This document shows, piece after piece, positions 30,950-40,514 of a stretch of 64,000 nt of DNA. Within the stretch, counting starts at the first letter, position 1; each line of letters opens with the position of its first letter. The notes under the pieces were generated by a model. The model was not told the origin of the DNA. It did no database searches and saw nothing but the letters and a program-made list of their open reading frames with translations. Made by a program: the position numbers and the translations under genes. This DNA is from an uncultured Candidatus Pelagibacter sp. (GTDB lineage Bacteria > Pseudomonadota > Alphaproteobacteria > Pelagibacterales > Pelagibacteraceae). The stretch spans positions 62,001 to 126,000 of the forward strand of contig CAJQSX010000002.1 in assembly GCA_905616465.1 (NCBI GenBank), written 5' to 3'.

Positions 30950-31903
30950 TTAATTCACTTTATTTTTACAGTTTCCTGTTTTAAAAAATTCATAAATATT
31001 ATCAATTGCTAAATTTGCCATTGCAATCCTTGTATGTTTTGTTGCACTTCCGAGATGTGGTAAAATGAAAACACTCTTTATTTTTAGATAGCCTGGGTTT
31101 AAATTTGGCTCACCCTTATAAACATCAAGCCCTGCTGCAAAAATTTTTTTTTTATTTAATGCATCTATTAAGGCCACATCATCAACAATGTCTCCACGTG
31201 CTACATTCGTAATAACTGCACCTGTTGGAAAATATTCTAACGTTTCTTTATTAATTAAATTTTCTGTCTCTTTAGTTGCAGGACAACAAATTGATAATAC
31301 ATCTGAAACTTCAAAAAGACTTCTTAAGCTGTCATGGTAAATGGCACCTTGTTCTTTTTCTACGCTAAGTTTTGATCTATTATGATAGTGAATAATCATT
31401 CCTAAAGATTTTGCTATTGCTGCAATTTTTTGTCCTATTCTTCCCATTCCCAAAATTCCAAGTCTTGTTCCTGTTAATTGTTTTCCTATTAAATAGTCTG
31501 CAGACCATTTCCAATTACTTTCTTTTGCACTTTGAATTCCTTCCGATACTCTTCTGCATGCGCCTAATATTAAGAGTATTCCAATTTCAGCTGTCGCATC
31601 TGATAAAACTTCAGGAGTATTTGTAACTGCAATGCCTTTTTTTTTTGCTGCCTCTAAATCTATATTACCAAAACCAACCGCAAAGTTAGAAATTACTTTT
31701 ATAGTGTTTGGTAATTTATTTATCATCTCCTCATCCATTTTATCTGTAAGAGAGGTTAAAACAGCTTCGCAGCCTTGACTCATTTCTATTACTTTTGCTC
31801 GAGAATATAGCTCATCATTTGAATTGAGTTTTGCCTCAAAAATTTTTGTTGCCTTGTCTTCACTGTCTTTAATTAATTTCCGTGTAATTAAAATTTTTTT
31901 CAT
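30950..31903 (-). CDS. D-2-hydroxyacid dehydrogenase (glyoxylate/hydroxypyruvate reductase-like)
   Basis: 317-aa NAD(P)-dependent dehydrogenase of the D-isomer-specific family. It has the nucleotide motif LGILGMGRIGQKIAAIAK, the substrate Arg in NVARGDIVDD, the Glu in GLDVYKGEPNLNP and the catalytic His in LPHLGSATKHTR. It may interconvert glyoxylate or hydroxypyruvate with glycolate or glycerate. The context of other 2-hydroxyacid enzymes agrees, but the precise substrate is open. Confidence 0.92.
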   Translation of the reverse strand: MKKILITRKLIKDSEDKATKIFEAKLNSNDELYSRAKVIEMSQGCEAVLTSLTDKMDEEMINKLPNTIKVISNFAVGFGNIDLEAAKKKGIAVTNTPEVLSDATAEIGILLILGACRRVSEGIQSAKESNWKWSADYLIGKQLTGTRLGILGMGRIGQKIAAIAKSLGMIIHYHNRSKLSVEKEQGAIYHDSLRSLFEVSDVLSICCPATKETENLINKETLEYFPTGAVITNVARGDIVDDVALIDALNKKKIFAAGLDVYKGEPNLNPGYLKIKSVFILPHLGSATKHTRIAMANLAIDNIYEFFKTGNCKNKVN

Positions 31904-31917
31904 TTATCTTTTTTTGA

Positions 31918-33291
31918 TTAATCTAAATCAAAGATTTTGCCCGGATTCATAATATTATTACTATCCAAACTTATCTTTATTGACTTCATTACAGAAATAT
32001 TATCAGGGTGTTCTTTTAGTAGATAGTGTTTTTTTTGCAATCCAATACCATGCTCTCCTGTTATTGTGCCTTCTAGTTCAAGAGCCTTACTAATAAGATC
32101 ATCACTATATTGTCTAATTTTTTTTTGTTTCTCTTTATCGTTTGGATCAAATAAAATTATTGAATGAAAATTACCATCACCAACATGTCCTACCATAGGA
32201 GCAATTAAGTCATGTTTTTTTACTTCTTTTTCAGCCCAAGAAATACACTCAACTAAATTAGAAATTGGAACACAAACATCTGTTGAGTATACTTTCATGT
32301 TATTTCCTAAGGCTTTAACAGACCAATAAACATCATGTCTTGCCTGCCATAACTTATTCCTCTCCTCTAGCGACTCTGCCCATTTAAAATCTCCACCTTT
32401 GTTATTTTTAGATAATTCTTCAACTAGTTTTATTGCTTCTTTATTTGAGCTTTCACTTCCATGAAATTCGAAAAACAATGTTGGAGACGCTTTTATGTTT
32501 TCTAATTTAGAATACTTTATGCTTATTTCCATCTGATCTTTATTTAGCATTTCTATTCTAGCAATGGGTATTCCGTATTGTATTACCTCTTGGGCTGTTT
32601 GAACCGCTGAATCTAAATCTGGAAAATAACAAACGGCACTCATTATACTTTCCGGTATTGGAGACAATCTTACTTGTACCTCTGTGATTACTCCAAGAGT
32701 TCCCTCAGAACCTATAAATAAATTTGTTAAATTGTAACCTGCAGAAGATTTTTTTGTCCTCGCACCTGTTTTAATTATCTCCCCATTAGCAAGCACAACT
32801 GTTAAACCTGATATTACAGTTCTCATTGTTCCATATTTAACAGCCATAGTTCCAGATGCTGAAGTTGATGCCATTCCACCAATTGCAGCGTCCGCTCCCG
32901 GGTCAATTGGAAAGAACACTCCATCTTCTCTTAGGTGTTCATTTAACTGTTTTCTAGTAACGTTTGCTTGAACTCTACAATCAAAATCTGCAGCATTAAC
33001 ATTTAAAATTTTATTCATTTTTTCTAATGAAATTGTAATACCATTTGAATTTCCAACAACATTTCCTTCTAAAGATGTGCCTGTACCAAAAGGTACTACA
33101 GGGATTTTGTGATTGTTACATAGTTTAAGAATTTTTGAAACTTCTTCATTTGTTTCTGGAAAAACAACTGCTTTAGATAAAACTGGTTCATAAGTATCTT
33201 CACCTCTTGCATAATTAGCTCTTATAGATTCTGAGGTTGAAAATCTTTCATTGAAAATTTTTTTTAATTCATTATGTACTAATTCATTCAT
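31918..33291 (-). CDS. FAD-linked D-2-hydroxyacid dehydrogenase (D-lactate/glycolate type)
   Basis: 457-aa flavoprotein with an N-terminal FAD_binding_4 domain (VPFGTGTSLEGNVVGN, GGMASTSASGTMAVKYGTMR) and a C-terminal FAD-oxidase domain ending with GEHGIGLQKKHYL. The MASTSASGT pattern is closest to cytochrome-type D-lactate dehydrogenases. GlcD of glycolate oxidase is the alternative, but no glcE or glcF is adjacent. Confidence 0.9.
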   Translation of the reverse strand: MNELVHNELKKIFNERFSTSESIRANYARGEDTYEPVLSKAVVFPETNEEVSKILKLCNNHKIPVVPFGTGTSLEGNVVGNSNGITISLEKMNKILNVNAADFDCRVQANVTRKQLNEHLREDGVFFPIDPGADAAIGGMASTSASGTMAVKYGTMRTVISGLTVVLANGEIIKTGARTKKSSAGYNLTNLFIGSEGTLGVITEVQVRLSPIPESIMSAVCYFPDLDSAVQTAQEVIQYGIPIARIEMLNKDQMEISIKYSKLENIKASPTLFFEFHGSESSNKEAIKLVEELSKNNKGGDFKWAESLEERNKLWQARHDVYWSVKALGNNMKVYSTDVCVPISNLVECISWAEKEVKKHDLIAPMVGHVGDGNFHSIILFDPNDKEKQKKIRQYSDDLISKALELEGTITGEHGIGLQKKHYLLKEHPDNISVMKSIKISLDSNNIMNPGKIFDLD

Positions 33292-33328
33292 AGGTGAATA
33301 TTAGTAAAAAAATTTTAAAAAATATAGC

Positions 33329-34495
33329 TTATTTAGAGAGCATTTTCTTAAGATTTTCTAATGCATTGGAGATATTATCTTGTGAACATGCAAAACTAAA
33401 CCTTACATAATCACCAGAAGTTTTTCCAAAAGCTGTACCTGGCACTATTGCAACTCCTGCTTCATGCATTGCTTTTTTGCAAAATTCAGCACCATTCATT
33501 CCAGTTCCAATGACTTTAGGAAATGCATAAAAGGCTCCACCAGGTAAACTGCACTCTATGCCAGGTAAATTATTTAGACCTTCATGAATTAACTTCCTTC
33601 TTACAGTAAATTCTTTCATCATTTCATTAATTGAATCATCTGGGCCATCTAACGCTGCAATACCTGCAAATTGAGAAGCTGCATTTACACAAGAAACACT
33701 ATTTATTAAAAGTTTATTTACATGTGGTACCAGTTCTTTAGGCCAAAAACTCCATCCTAGTCTCCAACCGGTCATTGAATATGCTTTGCTCCACCCTTCT
33801 AAAATAATTAATCTTTCTCTTAATTCTGGATAATTAAAAAATGATGGCATCTCTTTATTGTCAAAGATTTGTCTACTGTAAATCTCATCACTCAAAATAG
33901 TTACGTGTGGATATTTTTTTAAACCTTCAGCCAATACATCAATAACGGATTTTTCTACAAAACTTCCAGTTGGATTATTTGGGTTAATTAATATTAATAA
34001 TCTAGTTTTATCAGTAATAAGTGATAAAATTTTCTTTGGATTTAATTTTAAGTCTTTATCTTCCGTCAAATCATAAGGTACAGAAGTTGAACCTGTATAA
34101 TTAATCATTGATTCATAAATTGGAAAAGCAGGAGTTGGGTGAATTATTTCCGCACCTGGTTCACCAAAACATTGAATTGCATAACTCATTGTTGGTTTTC
34201 CACCTGGCATGATTAAAATTCTCTCAAAATCAATATCAACACTGTAACGTTTTTTAATCCATCTAGTTACAGCCTGTCTACATTCTGGAATTCCATTAGA
34301 CATTACATATCCGTGATGACCATCATCTAGAGCTTTTTTTGCTGCTTCAACTATATGTTTTGGCGTTTTAAAATCTGGCTGGCCCAATCCCATATGGATC
34401 ATTGGGTTCCCTTTAGCTTCTAATGCTTTAGCTTCAGCTAAAACCGTGAATGCAGATTCTGTTCCTAAATTTTCTAAATTTTTTGCAAGTTTCAT
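33329..34495 (-). CDS. class I/II aminotransferase (PLP)
   Basis: 388-aa fold-type I aminotransferase of the aspartate aminotransferase superfamily. The PLP lysine is in EGWSKAYSMTGWRLGW. NPNNPTGSF and SDEIYSRQIF bind the cofactor, and the C-terminal Arg in YVRFSFACS binds the substrate carboxylate. Substrate is not determined. Its neighbours suggest it uses a 2-oxoacid made by the flanking dehydrogenases. Confidence 0.93.
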   Translation of the reverse strand: MKLAKNLENLGTESAFTVLAEAKALEAKGNPMIHMGLGQPDFKTPKHIVEAAKKALDDGHHGYVMSNGIPECRQAVTRWIKKRYSVDIDFERILIMPGGKPTMSYAIQCFGEPGAEIIHPTPAFPIYESMINYTGSTSVPYDLTEDKDLKLNPKKILSLITDKTRLLILINPNNPTGSFVEKSVIDVLAEGLKKYPHVTILSDEIYSRQIFDNKEMPSFFNYPELRERLIILEGWSKAYSMTGWRLGWSFWPKELVPHVNKLLINSVSCVNAASQFAGIAALDGPDDSINEMMKEFTVRRKLIHEGLNNLPGIECSLPGGAFYAFPKVIGTGMNGAEFCKKAMHEAGVAIVPGTAFGKTSGDYVRFSFACSQDNISNALENLKKMLSK

Positions 34496-34556
34496 TTAAT
34501 TTAATCTTTCTTATTTTTTATAAGTTAATTTTGAGCTATTCAGTCTTTTAAATTCA

Positions 34557-35708
34557 CTATTTTCTAAATCTTAAATTACTTCTATTTAAGTCACTTATTT
34601 TGGTGCATCCCATTAATTTCATGTCTCTCACTAACTCAGCTTTATACTTTTCAATAGCCCTCTCCACACCTGCTTGTCCCCCGGCAGCTAAAGCATAAAG
34701 ATACAGTCTTCCTCCTGAACATGCTTTTGCACCTAATGATAACGCTTTAAGCATATGAGTTCCCCTATGAATTCCACCTTCACATATCACATCTAGCTTG
34801 TCCCCTACGGCATCAACAATTTCTGCAAGTTGATCAAAGGGGGATCTTGATCCATCAAGTTGTCTTCCACCATGATTTGAAACCATTATGCCCGTACATC
34901 CAATATCAACGGCTCTCTTTGCATCCTCAACACTCATCACTCCTTTTAGCGCAAAATGACCACCCCATTGAGAACAAAGTTTTTCAGCATCCTTCCAATT
35001 CATGGATTGATCCAACATTGTAGAAAAGTAATTTCCAATTGAGGTATTGGTGTCGGTACCCTCTTTGACATGATCTTGAAGATGGGGTAACTCAAACTTA
35101 CCTTTTGTTAAATAATTTATCCCCCACATTGGCTTGGTGGCAAAACTAAATAAACTTGATAATGTTAACTTTGGAGGAGATGTAAAACCTGTCCTCAAAT
35201 CTCTCTCACGATTTCCCCCAGTTATTGTATCTACTGTTAAAGCCATAACATCAAATTTAGCTGCTTTAGCTCTCTCTAAACAAGAATCATTTAAACCTCT
35301 GTCTTTATGAAAATAAAACTGAAACATTTTTGGAGTATCAACTATGGAAGATATTTCTTCCACACTCACTGTTGCTAAGGCTGAAACACCAAACATGGTA
35401 TTAAATTTTTGTGCAGCTTTTCCAACCGCTCTTTCACCTTCATAATGAAAAAGTCTTTGAAGTGCTGTTGGTGCAAGATAAAAAGGTAAATCTAATTTTT
35501 TTCCAAATATGGTTGTTGATAGATCAACATTCTCAACACCTCTTAAAACATTAGGAACTAGATCAACGTCATCAAAAGCATTTGTATTTCTTTGATAAGT
35601 AATTTCATCATCTGCAGCTCCGTCAATATAGTGAAAAATTGGTGAGGGTAATTTTTTTTTAGCTAGTTTTCTAAAATCACTATAATTGTGACAATCTTTT
35701 AAATTCAT
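34557..35708 (-). CDS. lldD: FMN-dependent L-2-hydroxyacid dehydrogenase (L-lactate type)
   Basis: 383-aa TIM-barrel flavoprotein of the L-lactate dehydrogenase/glycolate oxidase family. The N-terminal FHYIDGAADDEITY, FMN-contact segment and catalytic histidine in VSNHGGRQLDGSRSPFDQL are present, followed by the GGIHRG loop. It probably oxidises L-lactate or a related L-2-hydroxyacid to the 2-oxoacid and feeds the respiratory chain. It is 61 bases upstream of the aminotransferase. Confidence 0.92.
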   Translation of the reverse strand: MNLKDCHNYSDFRKLAKKKLPSPIFHYIDGAADDEITYQRNTNAFDDVDLVPNVLRGVENVDLSTTIFGKKLDLPFYLAPTALQRLFHYEGERAVGKAAQKFNTMFGVSALATVSVEEISSIVDTPKMFQFYFHKDRGLNDSCLERAKAAKFDVMALTVDTITGGNRERDLRTGFTSPPKLTLSSLFSFATKPMWGINYLTKGKFELPHLQDHVKEGTDTNTSIGNYFSTMLDQSMNWKDAEKLCSQWGGHFALKGVMSVEDAKRAVDIGCTGIMVSNHGGRQLDGSRSPFDQLAEIVDAVGDKLDVICEGGIHRGTHMLKALSLGAKACSGGRLYLYALAAGGQAGVERAIEKYKAELVRDMKLMGCTKISDLNRSNLRFRK

Positions 35709-35717
35709 TAATAAATA

Positions 35718-36230
35718 TTAAAAATTTTTAATAAAATTAAGCATATAGCTATTTGCCCCAGGATTTTTGTCTCCTAGACTAGCATTAGATACGTGATTAT
35801 ATGAAACTCCAAAACTTGCATCATCTGAAGCTTTATAGGATAGTTGTGCTTCAGATTTAAATTCCAAAACATGCCCTAAATCTTTACCATCACCTTCGTG
35901 ATAAAGTCCTGGTGCAAAACTAGGGGTAAAAATAATTTTTTGTCCCATATCTATATTCCATTCAATTCCTGTATAAACATATGCTGCAGAATTTTCTGTT
36001 ACGAAGCCACCTGTGATTGGAGAAACGTTTCCTAAAAAGGTATCTCTATTAAGGCTTTCATCTTGATGCTGAAATCCAACTAAATATGCACTTTGCTTTT
36101 CGTCACTAAAGTCGAAGTTGCCAGTAAAAAAATTTAATTGATCTTCATTATTCTTAATTTCCTCAGCTGCAAATAATTTGGTTGCTGAAAACAAAATAAC
36201 TAAAAATAGACTTAATTTTTTAAAAAGCAT
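35718..36230 (-). CDS. PagL-like outer-membrane protein (acyloxyacyl hydrolase family)
   Basis: 170-aa protein with a signal peptide (about 1-21) and an amphipathic beta-barrel pattern ending in FIKNF. The PagL active-site segment NHVSNASLGDKNPGANSY is recognisable, with the expected His and Ser. The third catalytic residue of PagL, a Glu twelve residues after the Ser, is Asn here. It may be a lipid A deacylase relative with altered or lost activity. It lies between ccmH and lldD. Confidence 0.78.
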   Translation of the reverse strand: MLFKKLSLFLVILFSATKLFAAEEIKNNEDQLNFFTGNFDFSDEKQSAYLVGFQHQDESLNRDTFLGNVSPITGGFVTENSAAYVYTGIEWNIDMGQKIIFTPSFAPGLYHEGDGKDLGHVLEFKSEAQLSYKASDDASFGVSYNHVSNASLGDKNPGANSYMLNFIKNF

Positions 36231-36246
36231 TACTATTACTAACAGA

Positions 36247-36612
36247 TTATTTTTTAATGTTTATTAATTTTTTTAAAATTATTACACCCCCAAATAAGAA
36301 GGTCAATAGAGGCATAAACCACAAAAAATATGTGTTTTTATTGAATTGAGGGTCGTACAGTATCCACTCACCATATTTTTTGGTTAAAAATTTGTAAATT
36401 TGATCTTCAGTAAAACCTTCATTAATTTTATTTTTTACAACTACCTTTAAGCTAATGGCAAATTCAGAATCAGAGTCATAAACTGACTGACCTTGGCAAA
36501 TCAAGCATCTTAGGTTTTTAGCAATTTTGTTTTGAAGCATAATTTCATCTGCTTTTAATAAATTGAAATTAAATAATATTGTAATAACTAAAAAAAAATT
36601 TAAAAACTTCAT
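36247..36612 (-). CDS. ccmH: cytochrome c maturation protein CcmH
   Basis: 121-aa thioredox-active protein that keeps apocytochrome c cysteines reduced. It has a signal segment, the active motif LRCLICQGQSV (Cys36 and Cys39), YGEWILYDP and one C-terminal membrane helix. It corresponds to the short CcmH/CcmL form without the CcmI domain. It overlaps ccmG by 4 bases. Confidence 0.96.
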   Translation of the reverse strand: MKFLNFFLVITILFNFNLLKADEIMLQNKIAKNLRCLICQGQSVYDSDSEFAISLKVVVKNKINEGFTEDQIYKFLTKKYGEWILYDPQFNKNTYFLWFMPLLTFLFGGVIILKKLINIKK

Positions 36613-37121
36613 TCTATATAATTTTCAATTTCATCAACTAATTTTGAATTAAGTGGACCAATATATTTTTTTATTATTTTATTTTCATAAATTAAAAAGG
36701 TTTCTGGTACACCATATGCACCCCATTCTATTGCTTTTGTTCCATCTCTATCAAGCAATATTGTTGAATAAGGGTTGCCTAATTCATTAATAAATTTCTC
36801 AGCATTATTTAGATTATCTTTATAATTTAAACCTATAATTTCTATTTTCTCACTTTTGGCTAAATTTATTAAAAATGGATGCTCATCCCTACATGGTACA
36901 CACCATGAGGCCCAAATATTTAATAAATAAAACTTATTTTTATTAAAAATATCCTTTGAATTAAGAGTTTTTTTTTTGATTAAGGTTTCAGAGGCAAATT
37001 CTGGAATACTTTTTATTTCTGTATTTGGAGTATATGAGTTTGGATTGTTTAATCCTCTATAAAAGATTACAAAAATAAAAATAAAAATAACAAGCAGAAG
37101 ATAAATTATTCTATTTTTCAT
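36609..37121 (-). CDS. ccmG: thiol:disulfide interchange protein CcmG/DsbE
   Basis: 170-aa periplasmic thioredoxin anchored by one N-terminal helix. The active site is NIWASWCVPCRDEHP (Cys74 and Cys77), and the cis-Pro region is YGVPETFLI. It passes electrons to CcmH for heme attachment. It overlaps ccmF by 11 bases. Confidence 0.96.
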   Translation of the reverse strand: MKNRIIYLLLVIFIFIFVIFYRGLNNPNSYTPNTEIKSIPEFASETLIKKKTLNSKDIFNKNKFYLLNIWASWCVPCRDEHPFLINLAKSEKIEIIGLNYKDNLNNAEKFINELGNPYSTILLDRDGTKAIEWGAYGVPETFLIYENKIIKKYIGPLNSKLVDEIENYIE

Positions 37122-38988
37122 ATTTTTTTTTAAATAAACTTATTAAACCTCCTAAAGAAATTAATAATACCGAGATCCAAATCCAAAGCATAAAGGGTTT
37201 AACTTGATACCTAATATTAAAATACTCCTCATTTTGAACTGAATTCATTGTAATAAATTTATCAGTAAAAAATGTAGTTTTGATGTCAGCCTCACTAGTA
37301 ATTATATTTGGCTGGTTATAAACTCTTAATTCAGGTTCTAACTCATCTTCTGTTTCATTTTCTCTGATAGAAAAATTTCCTTTAAAAGATGTATAGTTTT
37401 TTTCTTCAAATTTTTTTAAATCATTAAAAATAATCTCAAATCTATCATTCTTGAAGCTTTCACCAACTTTTAGATTTGTTATTAATTCACTTGAAAAAAT
37501 ATTATTAAATAAAATGCTTAATATTAATAAACTAAATCCAAAATGAGCTATGTTCTGTTGAATGTTCTTAAATCCTTTTAAAAAAAAATCTCTAATAGTT
37601 ATAAAAAACAAATAAAAAGCACTTCCAATTAAGATGGTATTAACTAAAAAATCTATGTCTAAATTCTTAACAATAAAGAAGGATATTAATAAAGAAATAA
37701 TAAATAAGATCACCAAATGTAGTTTTTCTTCTAATCCTGATTTAATCCACTTTAATTGGGGGCCTATAGCCATGAAAATTAAAAATGGAATTAGAAAAGG
37801 TATTATAAGTTTGTGATAAAATGGTGGACCAACAGAAATTTTTTGGGAAGCAATAACATCTAAAAATATTGGATATACAGTTCCAATTAAAACAACTGAT
37901 AAAAAATACATCATAAACCAATTATTGACCAAAATTGAGGTTTCTTTACTTAATAAAAAAAATGAACTCGAATTTTGGTCGTCTGATTTATGAAAAATAA
38001 AAAAGATGAATAAAGACAAAAAAATTAATACAAATAAGAAAGTTAATATAAACAGCCCTCTTTCTGGATCGTTTGCAAATGTATGAACTGAATTTAAAAT
38101 TCCAGAACGAACCAAAAATGTTCCACACATACTAAGAGTAAAAGTTGCAATTGATAAAATTATTGCCCAAGAACTAAGATTGGATCTTTTCTCTAAAACT
38201 AAAATACAGTGTAATAGAGTTGTTAAAGCTAACCAGGGCATCAAAGAAACATTTTCAACTGGATCCCAAAACCAAAACCCACCCCAACCAAGTTCATAAT
38301 ATGCCCAAATTGAACCTAGTAAAATTCCTAAAGTTAAAAAAATCCATGAAACTAAAACCCAGTTTTTAATATGAATGGCCCAAATTTTAGAAATATAATT
38401 TAAAGTTGTTGCAGCTAGAACACTCGAAAAAATTATAGAAGATCCAACATAACCTAAATATAAAACTGGTGGGTGAATAGCTAAGGCAGGATCTTGTAAA
38501 ATTGGATTAAGACCTAACCCTTCATTGGGAACAGGAAATATATAGTTAAATGGATTAGACGATTTTATTAAAAAAACAAAAAAACCAATAATAATTATTT
38601 GTTGAAATAGTACAGTTAGTACTCTGTATTTCTTTAAAAGATCTTTAGATTTGATTAAGAATAAAAAAATAAACAAGGTTAAGACTACTAACCATAATAA
38701 CAAACTACCCTCATGATTTCCCCAAGTTCCTGAAATTTTGTAAAATAATGGTTTTGTTGTGTGCGAATTATTAAAAACTGTTTCATTGCTGAAGTCAGAA
38801 TAAATAAAGGAAAAAACTAATCCTAGGAAACTTAGGACAACTAAAAATAATTGAATGAAAGAAAAAGTTATAATTTTATAATCTAGTACTTCTTCATTTC
38901 TAAAATTTCTTATAGAAAATAAAATTATTGGAAAAGAAATGATCAGTCCAAAAATTAAAGAATAATAACCTATAGAGCTATATAACAT
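37111..38988 (-). CDS. ccmF: heme lyase subunit CcmF
   Basis: 625-aa membrane protein with about 14-15 helices that, with CcmH, attaches heme to apocytochrome c. The tryptophan-rich WWD motif is WGGFWFWDPVENVSLMPWL. Other family segments are TWGNHEGSLLLWLVVL and NPILQDPALAIHPPVLYLGY. It starts one base after ccmE ends. Confidence 0.97.
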   Translation of the reverse strand: MLYSSIGYYSLIFGLIISFPIILFSIRNFRNEEVLDYKIITFSFIQLFLVVLSFLGLVFSFIYSDFSNETVFNNSHTTKPLFYKISGTWGNHEGSLLLWLVVLTLFIFLFLIKSKDLLKKYRVLTVLFQQIIIIGFFVFLIKSSNPFNYIFPVPNEGLGLNPILQDPALAIHPPVLYLGYVGSSIIFSSVLAATTLNYISKIWAIHIKNWVLVSWIFLTLGILLGSIWAYYELGWGGFWFWDPVENVSLMPWLALTTLLHCILVLEKRSNLSSWAIILSIATFTLSMCGTFLVRSGILNSVHTFANDPERGLFILTFLFVLIFLSLFIFFIFHKSDDQNSSSFFLLSKETSILVNNWFMMYFLSVVLIGTVYPIFLDVIASQKISVGPPFYHKLIIPFLIPFLIFMAIGPQLKWIKSGLEEKLHLVILFIISLLISFFIVKNLDIDFLVNTILIGSAFYLFFITIRDFFLKGFKNIQQNIAHFGFSLLILSILFNNIFSSELITNLKVGESFKNDRFEIIFNDLKKFEEKNYTSFKGNFSIRENETEDELEPELRVYNQPNIITSEADIKTTFFTDKFITMNSVQNEEYFNIRYQVKPFMLWIWISVLLISLGGLISLFKKKYEK

Positions 38989-39408
38989 TTATTTTTCCTC
39001 TAAAGCTGCTTTAACCTCTGGGGGCATATAGTTTTCATCATGTTTAGCTAGAATCTTTGTAGCTTCAAAGAAACTTTTATCTTTTAAATATCCCTCCGCA
39101 ACAACCCCCTTACCTTCGGAAAAAAGATTTGGGATTAATCCTGAATAAGAAACATTAATTTCATTTTTAAAGTCTGTAATAATAAAATTTACCTCTTTAG
39201 ACGATATTTTAATTGAATTAATTTTAACCATTCCACCAACTCTAACCTTCTTATTTTTAACTTCGTTTAAAAGCTGAATATCTGAAGGAGATTTAAAATA
39301 AACTACATTTTCTTCTAGTGATTTCAAAACTAAATAGACAGATAATATTAAAGATAACAATATTAAAGTAATAAAAAAAAATCTTAATTTAACTTTTCGA
39401 CCATACAT
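38989..39408 (-). CDS. ccmE: heme chaperone CcmE
   Basis: 139-aa periplasmic heme chaperone with one N-terminal helix and an OB-fold. The covalent heme-binding His123 and nearby Tyr127 lie in [12 protein letters not shown]. It carries heme from CcmC to CcmF. It lies 10 bases after ccmD. Confidence 0.97.
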   Translation of the reverse strand: MYGRKVKLRFFFITLILLSLILSVYLVLKSLEENVVYFKSPSDIQLLNEVKNKKVRVGGMVKINSIKISSKEVNFIITDFKNEINVSYSGLIPNLFSEGKGVVAEGYLKDKSFFEATKILAKHDENYMPPEVKAALEEK

Positions 39409-39418
39409 GGTTCAAAAA

Positions 39419-39646
39419 TTAAATACTTTGGTTGCTAGATAGAATTTCTCTATTAATAGTTTGCGACCTTGCAACTTCTGCTCTTTTAGAGTCTAAGGCT
39501 CCAAATTTAGAAACAAATTTGTTTCTTTCTTTAACATATTGAAATTTTGTAATCACGTATAAAGTTGAGAAGCTTAAAAGTGTGAACGAAAAAGCAGACC
39601 AAACATATAGTCCATATCCATTCATTTTTAAAAATTCGTTAATCAT
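39419..39646 (-). CDS. ccmD: heme exporter protein CcmD
   Basis: 75-aa single-helix protein beginning MINEFLKMNGYGLYVWSAFS, the usual CcmD pattern (GY..YVW before the helix). It stabilises the CcmC-CcmE heme complex. It overlaps the ccmC stop by 4 bases. Confidence 0.88.
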   Translation of the reverse strand: MINEFLKMNGYGLYVWSAFSFTLLSFSTLYVITKFQYVKERNKFVSKFGALDSKRAEVARSQTINREILSSNQSI

Positions 39647-40350
39647 AATCTATCTAGTCCTTTATTTTTAATCTTTATCAGTTCTGTATTATATTTCATT
39701 AAAAATATTAATAAAGAAAACAGGGCAAATGCCGCAGTCATAATTAATAAAGGAAAAAGCATCGAAGAATGTATCGATGATTTTGATAAAACATTGATCG
39801 ATGCAGGCTGGTGAAGTGTGTTCCACCAATCAACTGAATATTTAATTATTGGCACATTAATTATTCCTAAAATAGTTATGATTGTTGTGATTTTTAAAAC
39901 ATATTCTTTGTCTTCATAAATTCTCCAGGCGACTAAGTACATTAAATAAAATAAAGCTAAAATTAACATTGAGGTGATTCTCGCATCCCATGCCCACCAT
40001 GTTCCCCAGGTTGGCTTTCCCCAAATAGAACCTGTAACCAACGCAACAATATTAAAAACAAATCCTGAAGGTGCTAAACTTTTTGCAATTAAAAAAAAAT
40101 TTTTGTTTTTAAAAATATAACCACTTAAAGATAAAAAAGTAATTGATGAAAAAATACCAAGAGAAATCCATGCCGCTGGAACATGAACATACATAATTCT
40201 AACTGAGTGACTTTGTTTATAGTCTTCAGGTGAAAAAATTAAAGCTTCAAGCAATCCAATGGAAATGACAACAACAAATAGTGCCGCAACATATTTTGGT
40301 GCTTTTGAAGTAATCAAAAAAATTTGATTTGGCTTAAAAAATTTAAACAT
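39643..40350 (-). CDS. ccmC: heme transporter subunit CcmC
   Basis: 235-aa membrane protein with six helices. It delivers heme to CcmE through the WWD domain WGKPTWGTWWAWDARITSM, flanked by heme-ligand histidines in MYVHVPAAW and WNTLHQPAS. It is first in this ccmCDEFGH set. The export genes ccmA and ccmB are not in the window. Confidence 0.97.
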   Translation of the reverse strand: MFKFFKPNQIFLITSKAPKYVAALFVVVISIGLLEALIFSPEDYKQSHSVRIMYVHVPAAWISLGIFSSITFLSLSGYIFKNKNFFLIAKSLAPSGFVFNIVALVTGSIWGKPTWGTWWAWDARITSMLILALFYLMYLVAWRIYEDKEYVLKITTIITILGIINVPIIKYSVDWWNTLHQPASINVLSKSSIHSSMLFPLLIMTAAFALFSLLIFLMKYNTELIKIKNKGLDRL

Positions 40351-40386
40351 AAATAATTATTAAGGGTTTTTAGTATGAAAGGTTGG

Positions 40387-40446
40387 TCTGATCAAGAATG
40401 TAGAGGGAGATAATATTGTAGTTACAAATTAGCACTCTTGATCAGA
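40387..40446 (-). promoter_or_regulatory. 11-bp perfect inverted repeat in the ccmC leader
   Basis: TCTGATCAAGA at 40387-40397 is repeated as its exact complement TCTTGATCAGA at 40436-40446, enclosing 38 bases that contain a smaller TTGTA/TACAA hairpin. It sits in the 164-base gap between hspQ and ccmC, about 37-96 bases upstream of the ccmC start. It could be an RNA hairpin in the leader or a pair of protein-binding half sites. No T run follows, so it is not a simple terminator. Confidence 0.55.
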
Positions 40447-40514
40447 TATGATTTAAAAATAGATGATTTCTATGTCTAAGATTTGAGCTAATTGTGTTAA
40501 AATAATGATCTTTT

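Noticed and set aside
40387..40446. FNR/CRP-type site made from the TTGAT and ATCAA parts of the ccmC leader repeat
   Set aside because: The half sites are in the wrong order and 38 bases apart, unlike TTGAT-N4-ATCAA.
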